Part shown: positions 42,975-51,504 of the stretch, one piece after another
Position numbering within the stretch: position 1 is the first letter of the stretch
Layout of the letters: each line of letters opens with the position of its first letter
Source: an uncultured Collinsella sp.
GTDB taxonomy: Bacteria > Actinomycetota > Coriobacteriia > Coriobacteriales > Coriobacteriaceae
Direction of reading: 5' to 3'
DNA: 60,838 nt
NCBI GenBank assembly: GCA_902475245.1
Contig: CABRYP010000009.1
Span: forward strand, 1-60,838
The notes under the pieces: generated by a model
What the model was told of the DNA's origin: nothing
What the model saw: only the letters and a program-made list of their open reading frames with translations
Databases searched by the model: none
Position numbers and translations under genes: made by a program

Positions 42975-44735
42975 GTGGCCGACCAGGACATCAAGATGCT
43001 CATCGAGCGCATTATGGCCGAGGCCCGGACCCATCAGTCTGCTCGCTTCTCAAACGAAGTCTATGCTGACGAGCCGATTCTCAAAACCGGTCGTCAGATG
43101 CAGAATTTCCTTCCCGACCAGTACCGCAAGATGCGCGAGATATCGCGCTGGCAGGATGACCCCAAAGGCGGCGCGGGTCGCTGGCTTTCGGAAGCCGAGC
43201 TTTTCTACCGCCAAGGCCTGCTGATGGCCGATTTTGAGGACGATTGCCCCTATAACGGCACCTTTAAGTCGTACTTCCCAACCTACAACGCTATGAGCGA
43301 TCGCCAGCTGCGCGGGTACTTTACCTGGCGCGCCCAAGTGCGCCGCGGAACCGTCGAGGAAACGTCTACGTCCTTTGCCTTCCTGTACCTCTATGAGCTG
43401 ATCTGCGGCATTGGCGTAGATGACCCACTTGATGGTTTTAAAAAGATCAAGGCTTTTTGGGATGCCTATCGTGCCTTCGAGCCCGGCATCGACCGGTTTG
43501 CACGCGTGTGGTTGCAAGATTACGCCGTGTTCCACGGGCTCGACCCCGAGCTGCTTCGCGACTCTAAAACCGTCGCATTCGACAACGCCCTCATCGAACT
43601 GCGGCGTGCGGCGCGAGGTCTTGCGCCCGCGCCGGCGCCGTCGGACCTGCCGCCTGCGCGTCGCAAGACCTCCGAGCCCACGCTCCCCCTTCCGCCCGAC
43701 GAGGCAGGCGAGGAGCGACTCATGACCGCTATAAACGCCCTCTCCACGTACAACCTGAATAACTCACGGCTCGACCGTTCCCACCATCGCGACCTGCGCC
43801 ACGTGGCATGCGCCGTGTATGTCCGTATGGCGCGCTACTATGACACGCACCGAAAGACCGGCATCGTAGCGAGCTTGTTTGGGGAGGAGACGGCCATGCC
43901 CTACACCATGTTTGCCTCGGCCGTGTTCTTTGCGCCCGAGCGCCACGAGGACTGCGAATATCGCCTGGACCCCATTCACATCTATCGCTGCCAAAATGGC
44001 TTTTGGGAATGCATGCGCATCCACGGCAGCAGACAAAAAAGTAGCAAGCTCGGTGAGATGATGCGCGCCTGCGACCAACGCCTGCGCCTGGCCCTAGACC
44101 CCACCCATCCCCTAAAGGAGGAGAAGGTCCCCAAATATCTGGCCAAGATCATCGATGACGAGATCGTGGCATGGCTTTCGTGGGACGCCGCGCACCAGCC
44201 TGTCAAGATCGATATCGATTTGAGTCAGCTGGGGCACATTCGGAGCGCCGCCGCGCAAACGCGTGAAGCGCTTTTGATTGATGAGGAGCGCGAGGATGAT
44301 GTGTCTATGGAAGCCGAGGCGACGCTTATCGAGCAACCGAACACCGAGTCTGCGCCCAGCATGACCGCCGGACCTGGCGAGATGGCCACACGGCAAGACG
44401 AACCCGACGAGCCGACTGTCTCCACCGAAGAGTTTGGCGTCGTGGCACCGCTCCTCGTGTCTGTGCCCGCGCCCGTAACGCCCGCGTCTGCCGAAGCTGC
44501 GAACAAACTCGCGCCCGCCGCAGATGCCTTCCTTCGCGCGCTCCTCGAGCGGAACACGGCGCAGGCCACATTGGCGGCGGCACAGTCGGGCAAGAGTGAG
44601 GACATGCTCGTCGATAGCATCAACGAAGCGCTCTTTGACCTGGTGGGCGACACCGTTATTGAATTTGGCTCAGCAGGACCGCAGATTATCGAGGACTACG
44701 AAGCAGACGTGAGAGGATACCTAGACCATGAGTGA
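42975..44735 (+). CDS. TerB_N/TerB_C domain protein, SngA-like (Shango anti-phage system)
   Basis: The 586-residue protein opens with a TerB_N-type region (about 55-160), including FKSYFPTYNAMSDRQLRGYF, WRAQVRRG and FLYLYELICGIG. A Pro/Ala linker near 215-240 and a middle part precede a TerB_C-type C-terminus (about 500-586, NEALFDLVGDTVIE). These are features of the first component of Shango, a three-gene anti-phage system with TerB, ATPase and helicase. The start is GTG at 42975 behind GAGGAGAG. It overlaps the ATPase gene by eight bases. The domain reading is mine; the sng name is inferred from architecture. Confidence 0.8.
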   Translation: MADQDIKMLIERIMAEARTHQSARFSNEVYADEPILKTGRQMQNFLPDQYRKMREISRWQDDPKGGAGRWLSEAELFYRQGLLMADFEDDCPYNGTFKSYFPTYNAMSDRQLRGYFTWRAQVRRGTVEETSTSFAFLYLYELICGIGVDDPLDGFKKIKAFWDAYRAFEPGIDRFARVWLQDYAVFHGLDPELLRDSKTVAFDNALIELRRAARGLAPAPAPSDLPPARRKTSEPTLPLPPDEAGEERLMTAINALSTYNLNNSRLDRSHHRDLRHVACAVYVRMARYYDTHRKTGIVASLFGEETAMPYTMFASAVFFAPERHEDCEYRLDPIHIYRCQNGFWECMRIHGSRQKSSKLGEMMRACDQRLRLALDPTHPLKEEKVPKYLAKIIDDEIVAWLSWDAAHQPVKIDIDLSQLGHIRSAAAQTREALLIDEEREDDVSMEAEATLIEQPNTESAPSMTAGPGEMATRQDEPDEPTVSTEEFGVVAPLLVSVPAPVTPASAEAANKLAPAADAFLRALLERNTAQATLAAAQSGKSEDMLVDSINEALFDLVGDTVIEFGSAGPQIIEDYEADVRGYLDHE

Positions 44736-46032
44736 TACCGCATCCGCAGCACCCCGCGTGCCCAAGCGCGTCGCCGCCGTCATTCTCAACTCGCTCAAGG
44801 GCGGCGTGGTCCCGCGCATCGGCCTTCCCTATATCACCGTGGGGCGCGAGGTCGAGATCCGTGCTCTGCTCACCGACCTGAGCCTCATCGCCGACGGCGG
44901 CGCGAGCTTCCGTTTCCTAGTCGGTCGCTACGGCGCCGGCAAGAGCTTTTTGCTCCAGACCATCCGCACGCACGCCATGGGCGAGGGATTCGTCGTCGCC
45001 GATGCCGACTTATCCCCTGAACGCCGTCTGCAGGGCGGCCAGGGACAGGGCCTTGCCACCTACCGTGAGCTCATCCGCAACATATCGACCAAGACGCGCC
45101 CCGAGGGCGGTGCGCTCAACCTTATCCTGGATCGCTGGGTCGCCTCGTGTGCCGATGCCGACGAGTCTGCCGTCAATGCCCAACTGGCCCCACTCGAGGA
45201 AATGGTCCACGGCTTCGACTTCGCCCGCATGCTCCGCCGCTACCGCGCGGCCGTATCCGAGGGCGACGAAGAAGCTATGAGCCGCGTGACCAAATGGATT
45301 CGCGGCGAGTACCGCACCAAGAGTGAGGCACGCGCCGAGCTGGGCTCCTCGACCATCATCAGCGATGACGACTGGTACGACTACGTTAAGCTCATTGCGC
45401 GCTTTTTGGTCTGCAGCGGCTACAAGGGCATGCTGGTGCTCATCGACGAGCTCGTGAATCTGTATAAGATTCCCAACGCCATCACGCGCCAATACAACTA
45501 CGAGAAGATCCTGACCATGTACAACGACACGCTCCAGGGCAAGGCGCAGTACCTGGGCATGATCATGGGCGGCACGCCAACCTCCATCGAAGACCGCCGC
45601 CGTGGCGTGTTCTCCTACGAGGCCCTGCGAAGTCGACTCGCTCAGGGCCGCTTTGCACGCGAGGACCTTAAGGACATGCTCGCGCCCATCATCCGCCTGC
45701 AGCCACTCACCTACGAGGAGTTGCTGGTGCTGATCGAAAAACTCATGCAGATCCATGCCGGATACTTTGGCTGGACGCCCACGCTTACCGAGAACGACTT
45801 GGTAGACTTTCTCAAGATTGAGTTTGGCCGCGTGGGAGCCGATACGCACCTGACGCCGCGTGAGGTCATCCGTGACTTTATCGAGCTGCTCGATATCCTG
45901 TGTCAGAACCCCGATGCAAATGTGGCCGAGCTGCTGCAAAGCGTCGGCGGCGACGCGTTGGCGCCGGCAGCCGCAACAGGCGACGCCGGCACCGCAGGCG
46001 GCGACCGCAACTTCGCCGAATTCACCATCTAA
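44728..46032 (+). CDS. DUF2791-type P-loop ATPase, SngB-like (Shango anti-phage system)
   Basis: The 434-residue ATPase has Walker A GRYGAGKS (66-73) and Walker B MLVLIDEL with Asp240-Glu241. The flanking pattern IGLPYITVGREVEIRALL and MIMGGTPTSIEDRRRG is that of DUF2791 (also called BrxD-like) ATPases. In defence systems these work beside a TerB protein and an Lhr-like helicase. It overlaps the preceding gene by eight bases, so the first two proteins are made in linked amounts. The last 40 residues are Ala/Gly-rich and look disordered. BREX BrxD is a relative, but no BREX gene is present. Confidence 0.85.
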   Translation: MSDTASAAPRVPKRVAAVILNSLKGGVVPRIGLPYITVGREVEIRALLTDLSLIADGGASFRFLVGRYGAGKSFLLQTIRTHAMGEGFVVADADLSPERRLQGGQGQGLATYRELIRNISTKTRPEGGALNLILDRWVASCADADESAVNAQLAPLEEMVHGFDFARMLRRYRAAVSEGDEEAMSRVTKWIRGEYRTKSEARAELGSSTIISDDDWYDYVKLIARFLVCSGYKGMLVLIDELVNLYKIPNAITRQYNYEKILTMYNDTLQGKAQYLGMIMGGTPTSIEDRRRGVFSYEALRSRLAQGRFAREDLKDMLAPIIRLQPLTYEELLVLIEKLMQIHAGYFGWTPTLTENDLVDFLKIEFGRVGADTHLTPREVIRDFIELLDILCQNPDANVAELLQSVGGDALAPAAATGDAGTAGGDRNFAEFTI

Positions 46033-46067
46033 CCTGCCAAAAAGGGACAGGTTTATTTTGGCAGGTT
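46031..46067 (+). promoter_or_regulatory. Perfect hairpin between the second and third Shango genes
   Basis: AACCTGCCAAAA (46031-46042) is exactly complementary to TTTTGGCAGGTT (46056-46067), starting within the stop codon of the ATPase gene and followed by TTTAT. An alternative inner pairing of ACCTG with CAGGT is possible. It may act as a leaky terminator or an attenuator, or may be a dispersed repeat. Confidence 0.65.
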
Positions 46068-46148
46068 TTATCTGGGCAAACGCTGAGGCAGTAATGCAGC
46101 AAACCATTGCCAGCCGCGTTGAGAAGTTCGTATTTGAGGGGAGGTCCC

Positions 46149-48593
46149 GTGAACGCCTTTGACCGATATGCTCCGTTTATCCAAGACTTCATCTACTCCC
46201 ACGATTGGGAGAGTCTACGCTCTATCCAGGTTGCAGCAGCTGATGCCATCTTTAACACACAAGATAATGTGCTCTTGACGGCATCCACGGCTTCCGGCAA
46301 AACCGAGGCAGCCTTCTTTCCCATCCTGACCGAGTTTTGGGAGAACCCGCCCGCGAGCGTGGGCGCCCTCTACATCGGCCCCCTCAAAGCGCTCATCAAT
46401 GATCAGTTCGTCCGCCTCAACGACCTCTGCGAAGAGGCCGATATCCCTGTCTGGCACTGGCATGGCGATGTCTCGCAGTCGCACAAGGCTAAGCTCATTA
46501 AAAAACCGAGCGGCATCCTGCAGATTACACCCGAGTCACTCGAAGCGCTTTTAATCCATAAGCACATGGCGATCCCGCGCATGTTTTGCGACCTGCGCTA
46601 CGTGGTCATCGATGAGGTCCACTCGCTCATGCGCGGCGACCGTGGCGGGCAAACGCTCTGCCTTATCGAGCGACTCTCGCGCATGGCCGGTGTGCAGCCT
46701 CGCCGCATTGGCCTTTCGGCTACCATCGGCGACCCCGAGCGCACGGGCGCTTTTCTCTCACAGGGAACGGGGCGCGACTGCGTTATCCCCCGCTTTGAAG
46801 AACCGCGCCGCGTGTGGCGCATCTCCATGGAGCACTTCTACAACTCGGGCCCCCAGGCGCAGCAGCGGGGATTCATGGGTACAGGTCCTCAAGAGGCCGA
46901 AGTGCTTGCGTGCGAGCGCATCGATGCGGCGGCATCCGCGGCACTGCCCGCCGGCGCCCAAGACATGCGTCACAGCGGACAGCTCACACAAGAGGAGCGC
47001 CGTCAACGTCGTGAGCGGGCACAGGGCAAGGCCGCTCCCAAGGACCGCCAAGTTTCCTCGGCCCCCGAGGGCGAAGTCGACATCCCCCAAGCACCCGAAC
47101 AGGCATTACTCAACCCCACCGATACAGCACCAGACAACGCCGACCCCGGCATGGGATATATCTTTGAGCACACGCGCGGCCGAAAGTGCTTAGTCTTTGC
47201 CAACTCGCGCGAGGAGGCAGAGGCCGTATGCTCCATGCTGCGTAGCTACTGCGAGAGCCGGCACGAGCCCGACCGCTTCCTTATCCATCACGGCAACCTC
47301 TCGGCATCGCTACGCGAGACGGCAGAAGAGCTCATGCGCGACGAGGAACAGGCACAGACAACCGTCACCACCTCCACGCTGGAGCTCGGCATTGATATCG
47401 GTCGCCTGGAGCGCGCGTTCCAGATCGATGCACCGTTTACCGTCAGCTCCTTTTTGCAGCGCATGGGGCGCACGGGACGCCGCGATCTTCCGCCCGAGAT
47501 GTGGTTTGTCATGCGCGAGGAAGAGCCCGAGCCGCGCACGATGATGCCTGAAACGATACCTTGGAAGCTCCTCCAGGGCATCGCGCTCGTACAACTCTAT
47601 CGCGAGGAAAAGTGGGTCGAGCCGCCCGAGCTCGATCGACTCCCCTACAGCCTGCTCTATCACCAGACCATGTCGACCCTCGCCAGCACCGGCGAACTCA
47701 CGCCTGCCGAACTTGCCCAGCGCGTGCTCACGCTCAGCTATTTCCACCGCGTCTCGGCCGATGACTATCGCGTACTGCTGCGCCACCTCATCAAGATCGA
47801 CCACATCCAGGTCACCGAGGGCGGTGGGCTCATCGTGGGCCTCGCGGGCGAGCGCATCATTAACAACTTTAAGTTTTACGCCGTGTTCCAGGAAAACGAG
47901 GAGTTCACCGTTCGCAGCGAGTCGGCCGAGTTGGGCACGATCGTCAATCCGCCACCGCCCGGTGAGCGCATCGCCATCGCCGGACACTGCTGGATTGTCG
48001 AGGAAGTGGACTGGAAGCGTCATACCGTCTTTGCCACGCAGGTCAAGGGCCGGGTGCCGGCCTACTTTGGCGACTGTCCCGGTGACATCAATACACACGT
48101 ACTCGAGCGCATGCGCAAGGCGCTCAACGAACACGCCGCGTATCCGTACCTTATGGGTAACGCACGGGCCCGCCTTGCGCAGGCTCGTCATACGGCCGAG
48201 ATTTCGGGCGCGGGAACTAAACCGCTCATTAACCTGGGCGGCGATACCTGGGTGCTCTTCCCCTGGCTGGGCAGCTACGCCTTTTTGGCCCTCGAGCGCA
48301 TGCTCAAGATTAAATGTGCCGCGGAGTTGGGCCTTCGCGGACTCGACCCATCACGCCCGTACTTTATGCAGTTTAAGATGAAGGCCGACGAGGAGACGTT
48401 CTTTGAGGTGCTCGCCGCCGAGGCCGAGAAGGACTTCGATCCCATCGAGCTCGTCTATCCCGACGAGGTGCCTTATTTTGACCGCTACGACGAGTTTGTT
48501 CCCGAAGAGCTCGTGCGCAAGGGCTTTGCCGAAGGCGTGCTCGACATAGAGGGCATGAAGCAGCGTGTCCGCAGCTGGAGCGACCACGCCTAA
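46149..48593 (+). CDS. Lhr-like superfamily 2 helicase, SngC-like (Shango anti-phage system)
   Basis: The 814-residue helicase has motif I ASGKTEA (48-54), DEVH (155-158), LSATIGD (189-195) and motif VI QRMGRTGRR (437-445). The long C-terminal part of about 350 residues is like Lhr-type helicases. Between the two RecA-like domains is a charged, low-complexity insert (about 280-330, rich in Arg, Gln, Pro). It is the third gene of the TerB-ATPase-helicase set. GTG at 46149 follows GGGGAGG by six bases; a TTG start at 46107 has no ribosome-binding site. It probably processes nucleic acid during phage infection. Confidence 0.85.
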   Translation: MNAFDRYAPFIQDFIYSHDWESLRSIQVAAADAIFNTQDNVLLTASTASGKTEAAFFPILTEFWENPPASVGALYIGPLKALINDQFVRLNDLCEEADIPVWHWHGDVSQSHKAKLIKKPSGILQITPESLEALLIHKHMAIPRMFCDLRYVVIDEVHSLMRGDRGGQTLCLIERLSRMAGVQPRRIGLSATIGDPERTGAFLSQGTGRDCVIPRFEEPRRVWRISMEHFYNSGPQAQQRGFMGTGPQEAEVLACERIDAAASAALPAGAQDMRHSGQLTQEERRQRRERAQGKAAPKDRQVSSAPEGEVDIPQAPEQALLNPTDTAPDNADPGMGYIFEHTRGRKCLVFANSREEAEAVCSMLRSYCESRHEPDRFLIHHGNLSASLRETAEELMRDEEQAQTTVTTSTLELGIDIGRLERAFQIDAPFTVSSFLQRMGRTGRRDLPPEMWFVMREEEPEPRTMMPETIPWKLLQGIALVQLYREEKWVEPPELDRLPYSLLYHQTMSTLASTGELTPAELAQRVLTLSYFHRVSADDYRVLLRHLIKIDHIQVTEGGGLIVGLAGERIINNFKFYAVFQENEEFTVRSESAELGTIVNPPPPGERIAIAGHCWIVEEVDWKRHTVFATQVKGRVPAYFGDCPGDINTHVLERMRKALNEHAAYPYLMGNARARLAQARHTAEISGAGTKPLINLGGDTWVLFPWLGSYAFLALERMLKIKCAAELGLRGLDPSRPYFMQFKMKADEETFFEVLAAEAEKDFDPIELVYPDEVPYFDRYDEFVPEELVRKGFAEGVLDIEGMKQRVRSWSDHA

Positions 48594-48619
48594 GACCCGT
48601 CTTTTTGGGACGGAGAGAC

Positions 48620-49498
48620 TTACTTGTCGTGAAGGACGGTGCCGAGGAAGTCGGCGTCGAAGGGCACGGCTTCGGCAAAGGCATAATCGCCGTCACTGGC
48701 GACGAGCAGGTAGTTTTCCTCGCCGCCGAACTCCGCGTCGCCGCATGGGACCACCCAGGCGTGGGCGAATACCTCGAGTGCCGCGGCAACGCAATCGCGC
48801 AGGAACGTCACGTCGCTCCCCCTGTTCGCACTCACGATATTGGCAACATAGATGCCCCCGGGGTTCAGGCTGCCTCGCACCAAACGCAATGCCTCAACCG
48901 TCGCCAGCTCGCGTACGGGCTCGGCACCGCCAAAGCAATCGCTCACGACCACGTCGTAGCGACGATGACCCACGCTCGTCACGCCCAGATACGAGCGAGC
49001 CTCAGCGGTAATCACTCGCAGGCGATCGCCCACCGTGCGCTCCAGCTCGTCCAGGTAGAACCAACGGCGCGCCAGGCGCGTAATCTCGGCATCGTACTCA
49101 ATGACGTCCATGCGCAAGCTCTCGTGCGACATCAGTGCAAACTTGGGATAGGCAAACCCGCCGCCGCCCAGCATGAGCATACGGTCGATACCATGCCCGT
49201 AAGCATCACGCATTGCGTCCTCAGCCTCAAACACGTCGTCAAACGCGCGATAGTACGCAAAGACGGGCTCCGCCCAACGCTCGCCAACGTAGCTTGCGCT
49301 TTGGTAAACGCCGCCTTGCACCAATACACGGACTTCGTCGCCTCCCTCATCGTGCACGCGTTTCACACGCGCCAACCCATGGCGGGTTCGCGCAACCTGC
49401 AGACAGGCAGCACGGACAGCGACAGCGGCCGCGCCAAGCGCCGCGGCCCCCAGAGCAACGCCGGCAACGACGCCGGCAGAAACACTCGGCTTGTTCAT
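48620..49498 (-). CDS. Spermidine synthase-like methyltransferase-fold protein
   Basis: The 292-residue protein begins with a hydrophobic segment (about 8-30) that could anchor it to the membrane, followed by a Rossmann methyltransferase fold: LMLGGGGFAYPKF, VIEYDAEI and YDVVVSDCFGG. This is the SpeE-like family, in which polyamine synthases and unrelated methyltransferases share the fold. No aminopropyltransferase partner (decarboxylase) is nearby. Its ATG immediately follows the TAG of elp3, so the two are cotranscribed. Polyamine synthesis is only one possibility. Confidence 0.75.
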   Translation of the reverse strand: MNKPSVSAGVVAGVALGAAALGAAAVAVRAACLQVARTRHGLARVKRVHDEGGDEVRVLVQGGVYQSASYVGERWAEPVFAYYRAFDDVFEAEDAMRDAYGHGIDRMLMLGGGGFAYPKFALMSHESLRMDVIEYDAEITRLARRWFYLDELERTVGDRLRVITAEARSYLGVTSVGHRRYDVVVSDCFGGAEPVRELATVEALRLVRGSLNPGGIYVANIVSANRGSDVTFLRDCVAAALEVFAHAWVVPCGDAEFGGEENYLLVASDGDYAFAEAVPFDADFLGTVLHDK

Positions 49499-51406
49499 CT
49501 AGAGCTCCTTTTGCAGATAAAGGCCATGGTCATAAAATCCAAGATGACGATAGTACTCACGTGTGCCAATCGCGCTAATCACGTTGATACGCGCATAACC
49601 CGCATCCCGGGCAATCTCGCACGCACGTTCTACGAGCAAACGCCCTAACCCGTGATGCTGCGCCGCCTGGCCATGATCGCCCACGCGCGCCGCCATGCCA
49701 TACACGTGAACCTCGCGAATCATCGCCTCGTCCGACACCGTCGGCAACTCGTCCGCATGCGCGGCAACAAACGCGCGGTCGGGCAGCGACAGGCGCAAAA
49801 AGCCCGCGATTTTGCCCTGCGGTGTCACCCACTGCAAAAAGCGCTCGTGCGTCACCGGCGTCTCGTACGCCACTTCCTCGTCAAGGGTCAACTCGTCCAG
49901 GTCGGCGCCCGCCGTGCTGATCTCGCGATAGCGAATCTCACGCACCGTCGCACCGTCACCCCAAGCAGCCAAGCGGTTCTCAACGAGCTGGCGCAGGTTG
50001 GGTTTCTTGTTGCCCACCATGATGTCATCGGAGCTAAAGTCGCGGATCATGCGGCTGATGCGGCAGAACGCCGGCGTCACCACGATGTCGTCGGCCAACA
50101 CATCGAGCAGCTCGTCCTCGGTATAGGGGCGCCACTCGCCACGCTCGTAACAGCCCACCAGACGCGAGCCCTCGATGAGCGCGCACGGGTAGACCTTGAC
50201 CTCGTCGGGCATAAAGGCGCCCTCGGTCATAAAGCGCTCGTAGTCGCACTTGTCCCCATCAGGCGTGGCGCCCAGCAAGTTGAGCATAAAGTGCGCGTGG
50301 ATCTTAAAGCCAAACAGGCGCGCGAGCGAAAACGCCCGCTCGATCTGCGCCACCGAAATGCGGCGCTCGTTGATATCGAGTAGATGCTGGTCAAGACTCT
50401 GAATACCCATCTGAATCTTGGTGCAACCCAGGCGGCGGATGAGCGTGAGGGCCTGCGGCGTTACGGCATCGGGGCGCGTCTCGATAACGAGCCCCACCAC
50501 GCGATGCTTCGCCGTCTCGTTGATGCGCTGCTGACGCTCAAGCTCCTCCATCGTTGCCGTCTGCCACTCGGCAGCCTCGCCCCATGGCGTACCGGGGCCG
50601 TACAGACGGCGCACTGCGCGGTTATAGCCACCAACGACAGCATCCACACGCCCCTGCTCGTCGGCAACGCCGGCAGCAAGCTCAGCCTCGTCTGTCGCAA
50701 TGCCGGCAGCCCGATAGCGCTCGCGGCGCTCTGTTACCACCGGCGGCAGGCCATCGGCGGGAGCGTCATCGAGCAGGCGCCCTGCCTCGGCACGGCTGAT
50801 GCCCGGACGCGCCAACATGGGGTTTGCCGCCACGCCGGCGACGGCATCGTCATTGAGCGCACGGAAAAGCTCCGACATAAACCACGTTTGATACCCTTGC
50901 GGATAGTCGCTCCAGGTGCCACCGAGCACGATGAGCTCTATCTTGTCGGTCGCATGCCCCATCTGCGAAAGCGCGGTCAGACGAGCGCTCACCTGCAGAT
51001 ACGGGTCAAAGCAGTTTTGCTCCGCACGGGCGCACGCCGGCTCGGCGTGCAGATAGCTTTTAGGCATGCGCAGGTCATTGGGGCAAAACAGGCAATCGCC
51101 CGAGCATGGCCAGGGCTTGGTAATGACGGTAATGGTCGCCACGCCCGAAGCCGTGCGACGAGGCTTCATACGCAGCACCTGCAGCAGTCGACGTTCCAGC
51201 TCGGTATCGACATTCCACGCAGCCCAACGAGCCGGCTCCTCACGTTTAACCCGCTGGTAGAACGGCAGCAGACGGCGCTTGGCCAAATCGCGTTTGTCGG
51301 CACCCTCACGGCGCGCCTCGGCATGTATCAGTTTGACGAGCGCCTTGTCGTCCACGGTCTCGCCGCGACGCAGGGCCTCAAGTATGTTCAAGATAATCTG
51401 TTCCAT
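49499..51406 (-). CDS. Bacterial Elp3 radical SAM/acetyltransferase
   Basis: The 635-residue protein has the radical SAM cluster motif CSGDCLFC (Cys101, Cys105, Cys108), the Elp3-type GGTWSDYP and QTWFMSELF segments, and a GNAT acetyltransferase domain from about residue 490 that ends HHGLGRLL and YYRHLGF. Elp3 makes the cm5 modification at wobble uridine 34 of tRNA. In bacteria it works without the other Elongator subunits. It is followed by the SpeE-like gene with no gap, an association that may be worth noting. A hairpin at 51427-51456 lies beyond the start and belongs to the neighbouring gene. Confidence 0.92.
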   Translation of the reverse strand: MEQIILNILEALRRGETVDDKALVKLIHAEARREGADKRDLAKRRLLPFYQRVKREEPARWAAWNVDTELERRLLQVLRMKPRRTASGVATITVITKPWPCSGDCLFCPNDLRMPKSYLHAEPACARAEQNCFDPYLQVSARLTALSQMGHATDKIELIVLGGTWSDYPQGYQTWFMSELFRALNDDAVAGVAANPMLARPGISRAEAGRLLDDAPADGLPPVVTERRERYRAAGIATDEAELAAGVADEQGRVDAVVGGYNRAVRRLYGPGTPWGEAAEWQTATMEELERQQRINETAKHRVVGLVIETRPDAVTPQALTLIRRLGCTKIQMGIQSLDQHLLDINERRISVAQIERAFSLARLFGFKIHAHFMLNLLGATPDGDKCDYERFMTEGAFMPDEVKVYPCALIEGSRLVGCYERGEWRPYTEDELLDVLADDIVVTPAFCRISRMIRDFSSDDIMVGNKKPNLRQLVENRLAAWGDGATVREIRYREISTAGADLDELTLDEEVAYETPVTHERFLQWVTPQGKIAGFLRLSLPDRAFVAAHADELPTVSDEAMIREVHVYGMAARVGDHGQAAQHHGLGRLLVERACEIARDAGYARINVISAIGTREYYRHLGFYDHGLYLQKEL

Positions 51407-51426
51407 GCCCCCATTGTAAAGGCAAA

Positions 51427-51456
51427 GGCGCCGGAGCCCGTCACGGCTCCGGCGCC
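51427..51456 (-). terminator. Terminator of the XRE-DUF4097 operon
   Basis: GGCGCCGGAGCC (51427-51438) pairs perfectly with GGCTCCGGCGCC (51445-51456). On the reverse strand TTTGCCTTT follows, a poor T-run. It lies 48 bases after the DUF4097 stop. Confidence 0.7.
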
Positions 51457-51504
51457 TCCATCAAACAGCGCAGCTATGGTTTATAAGTCTTCGATAACCG
51501 CCCG

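Noticed and set aside
42975..44735. Tellurite resistance gene (TerB name)
   Set aside because: TerB_N/TerB_C domains occur in defence and stress modules. No TerC, TerD or TerZ is present.
46107..46148. TTG start for the helicase gene
   Set aside because: It lacks a ribosome-binding site. GTG at 46149 has GGGGAGG at a good distance.
44728..48593. BREX defence system (BrxD-like ATPase and Lhr-like helicase)
   Set aside because: BREX needs BrxC/PglY, PglZ and usually PglX, none of which are here. The TerB protein fits Shango better.
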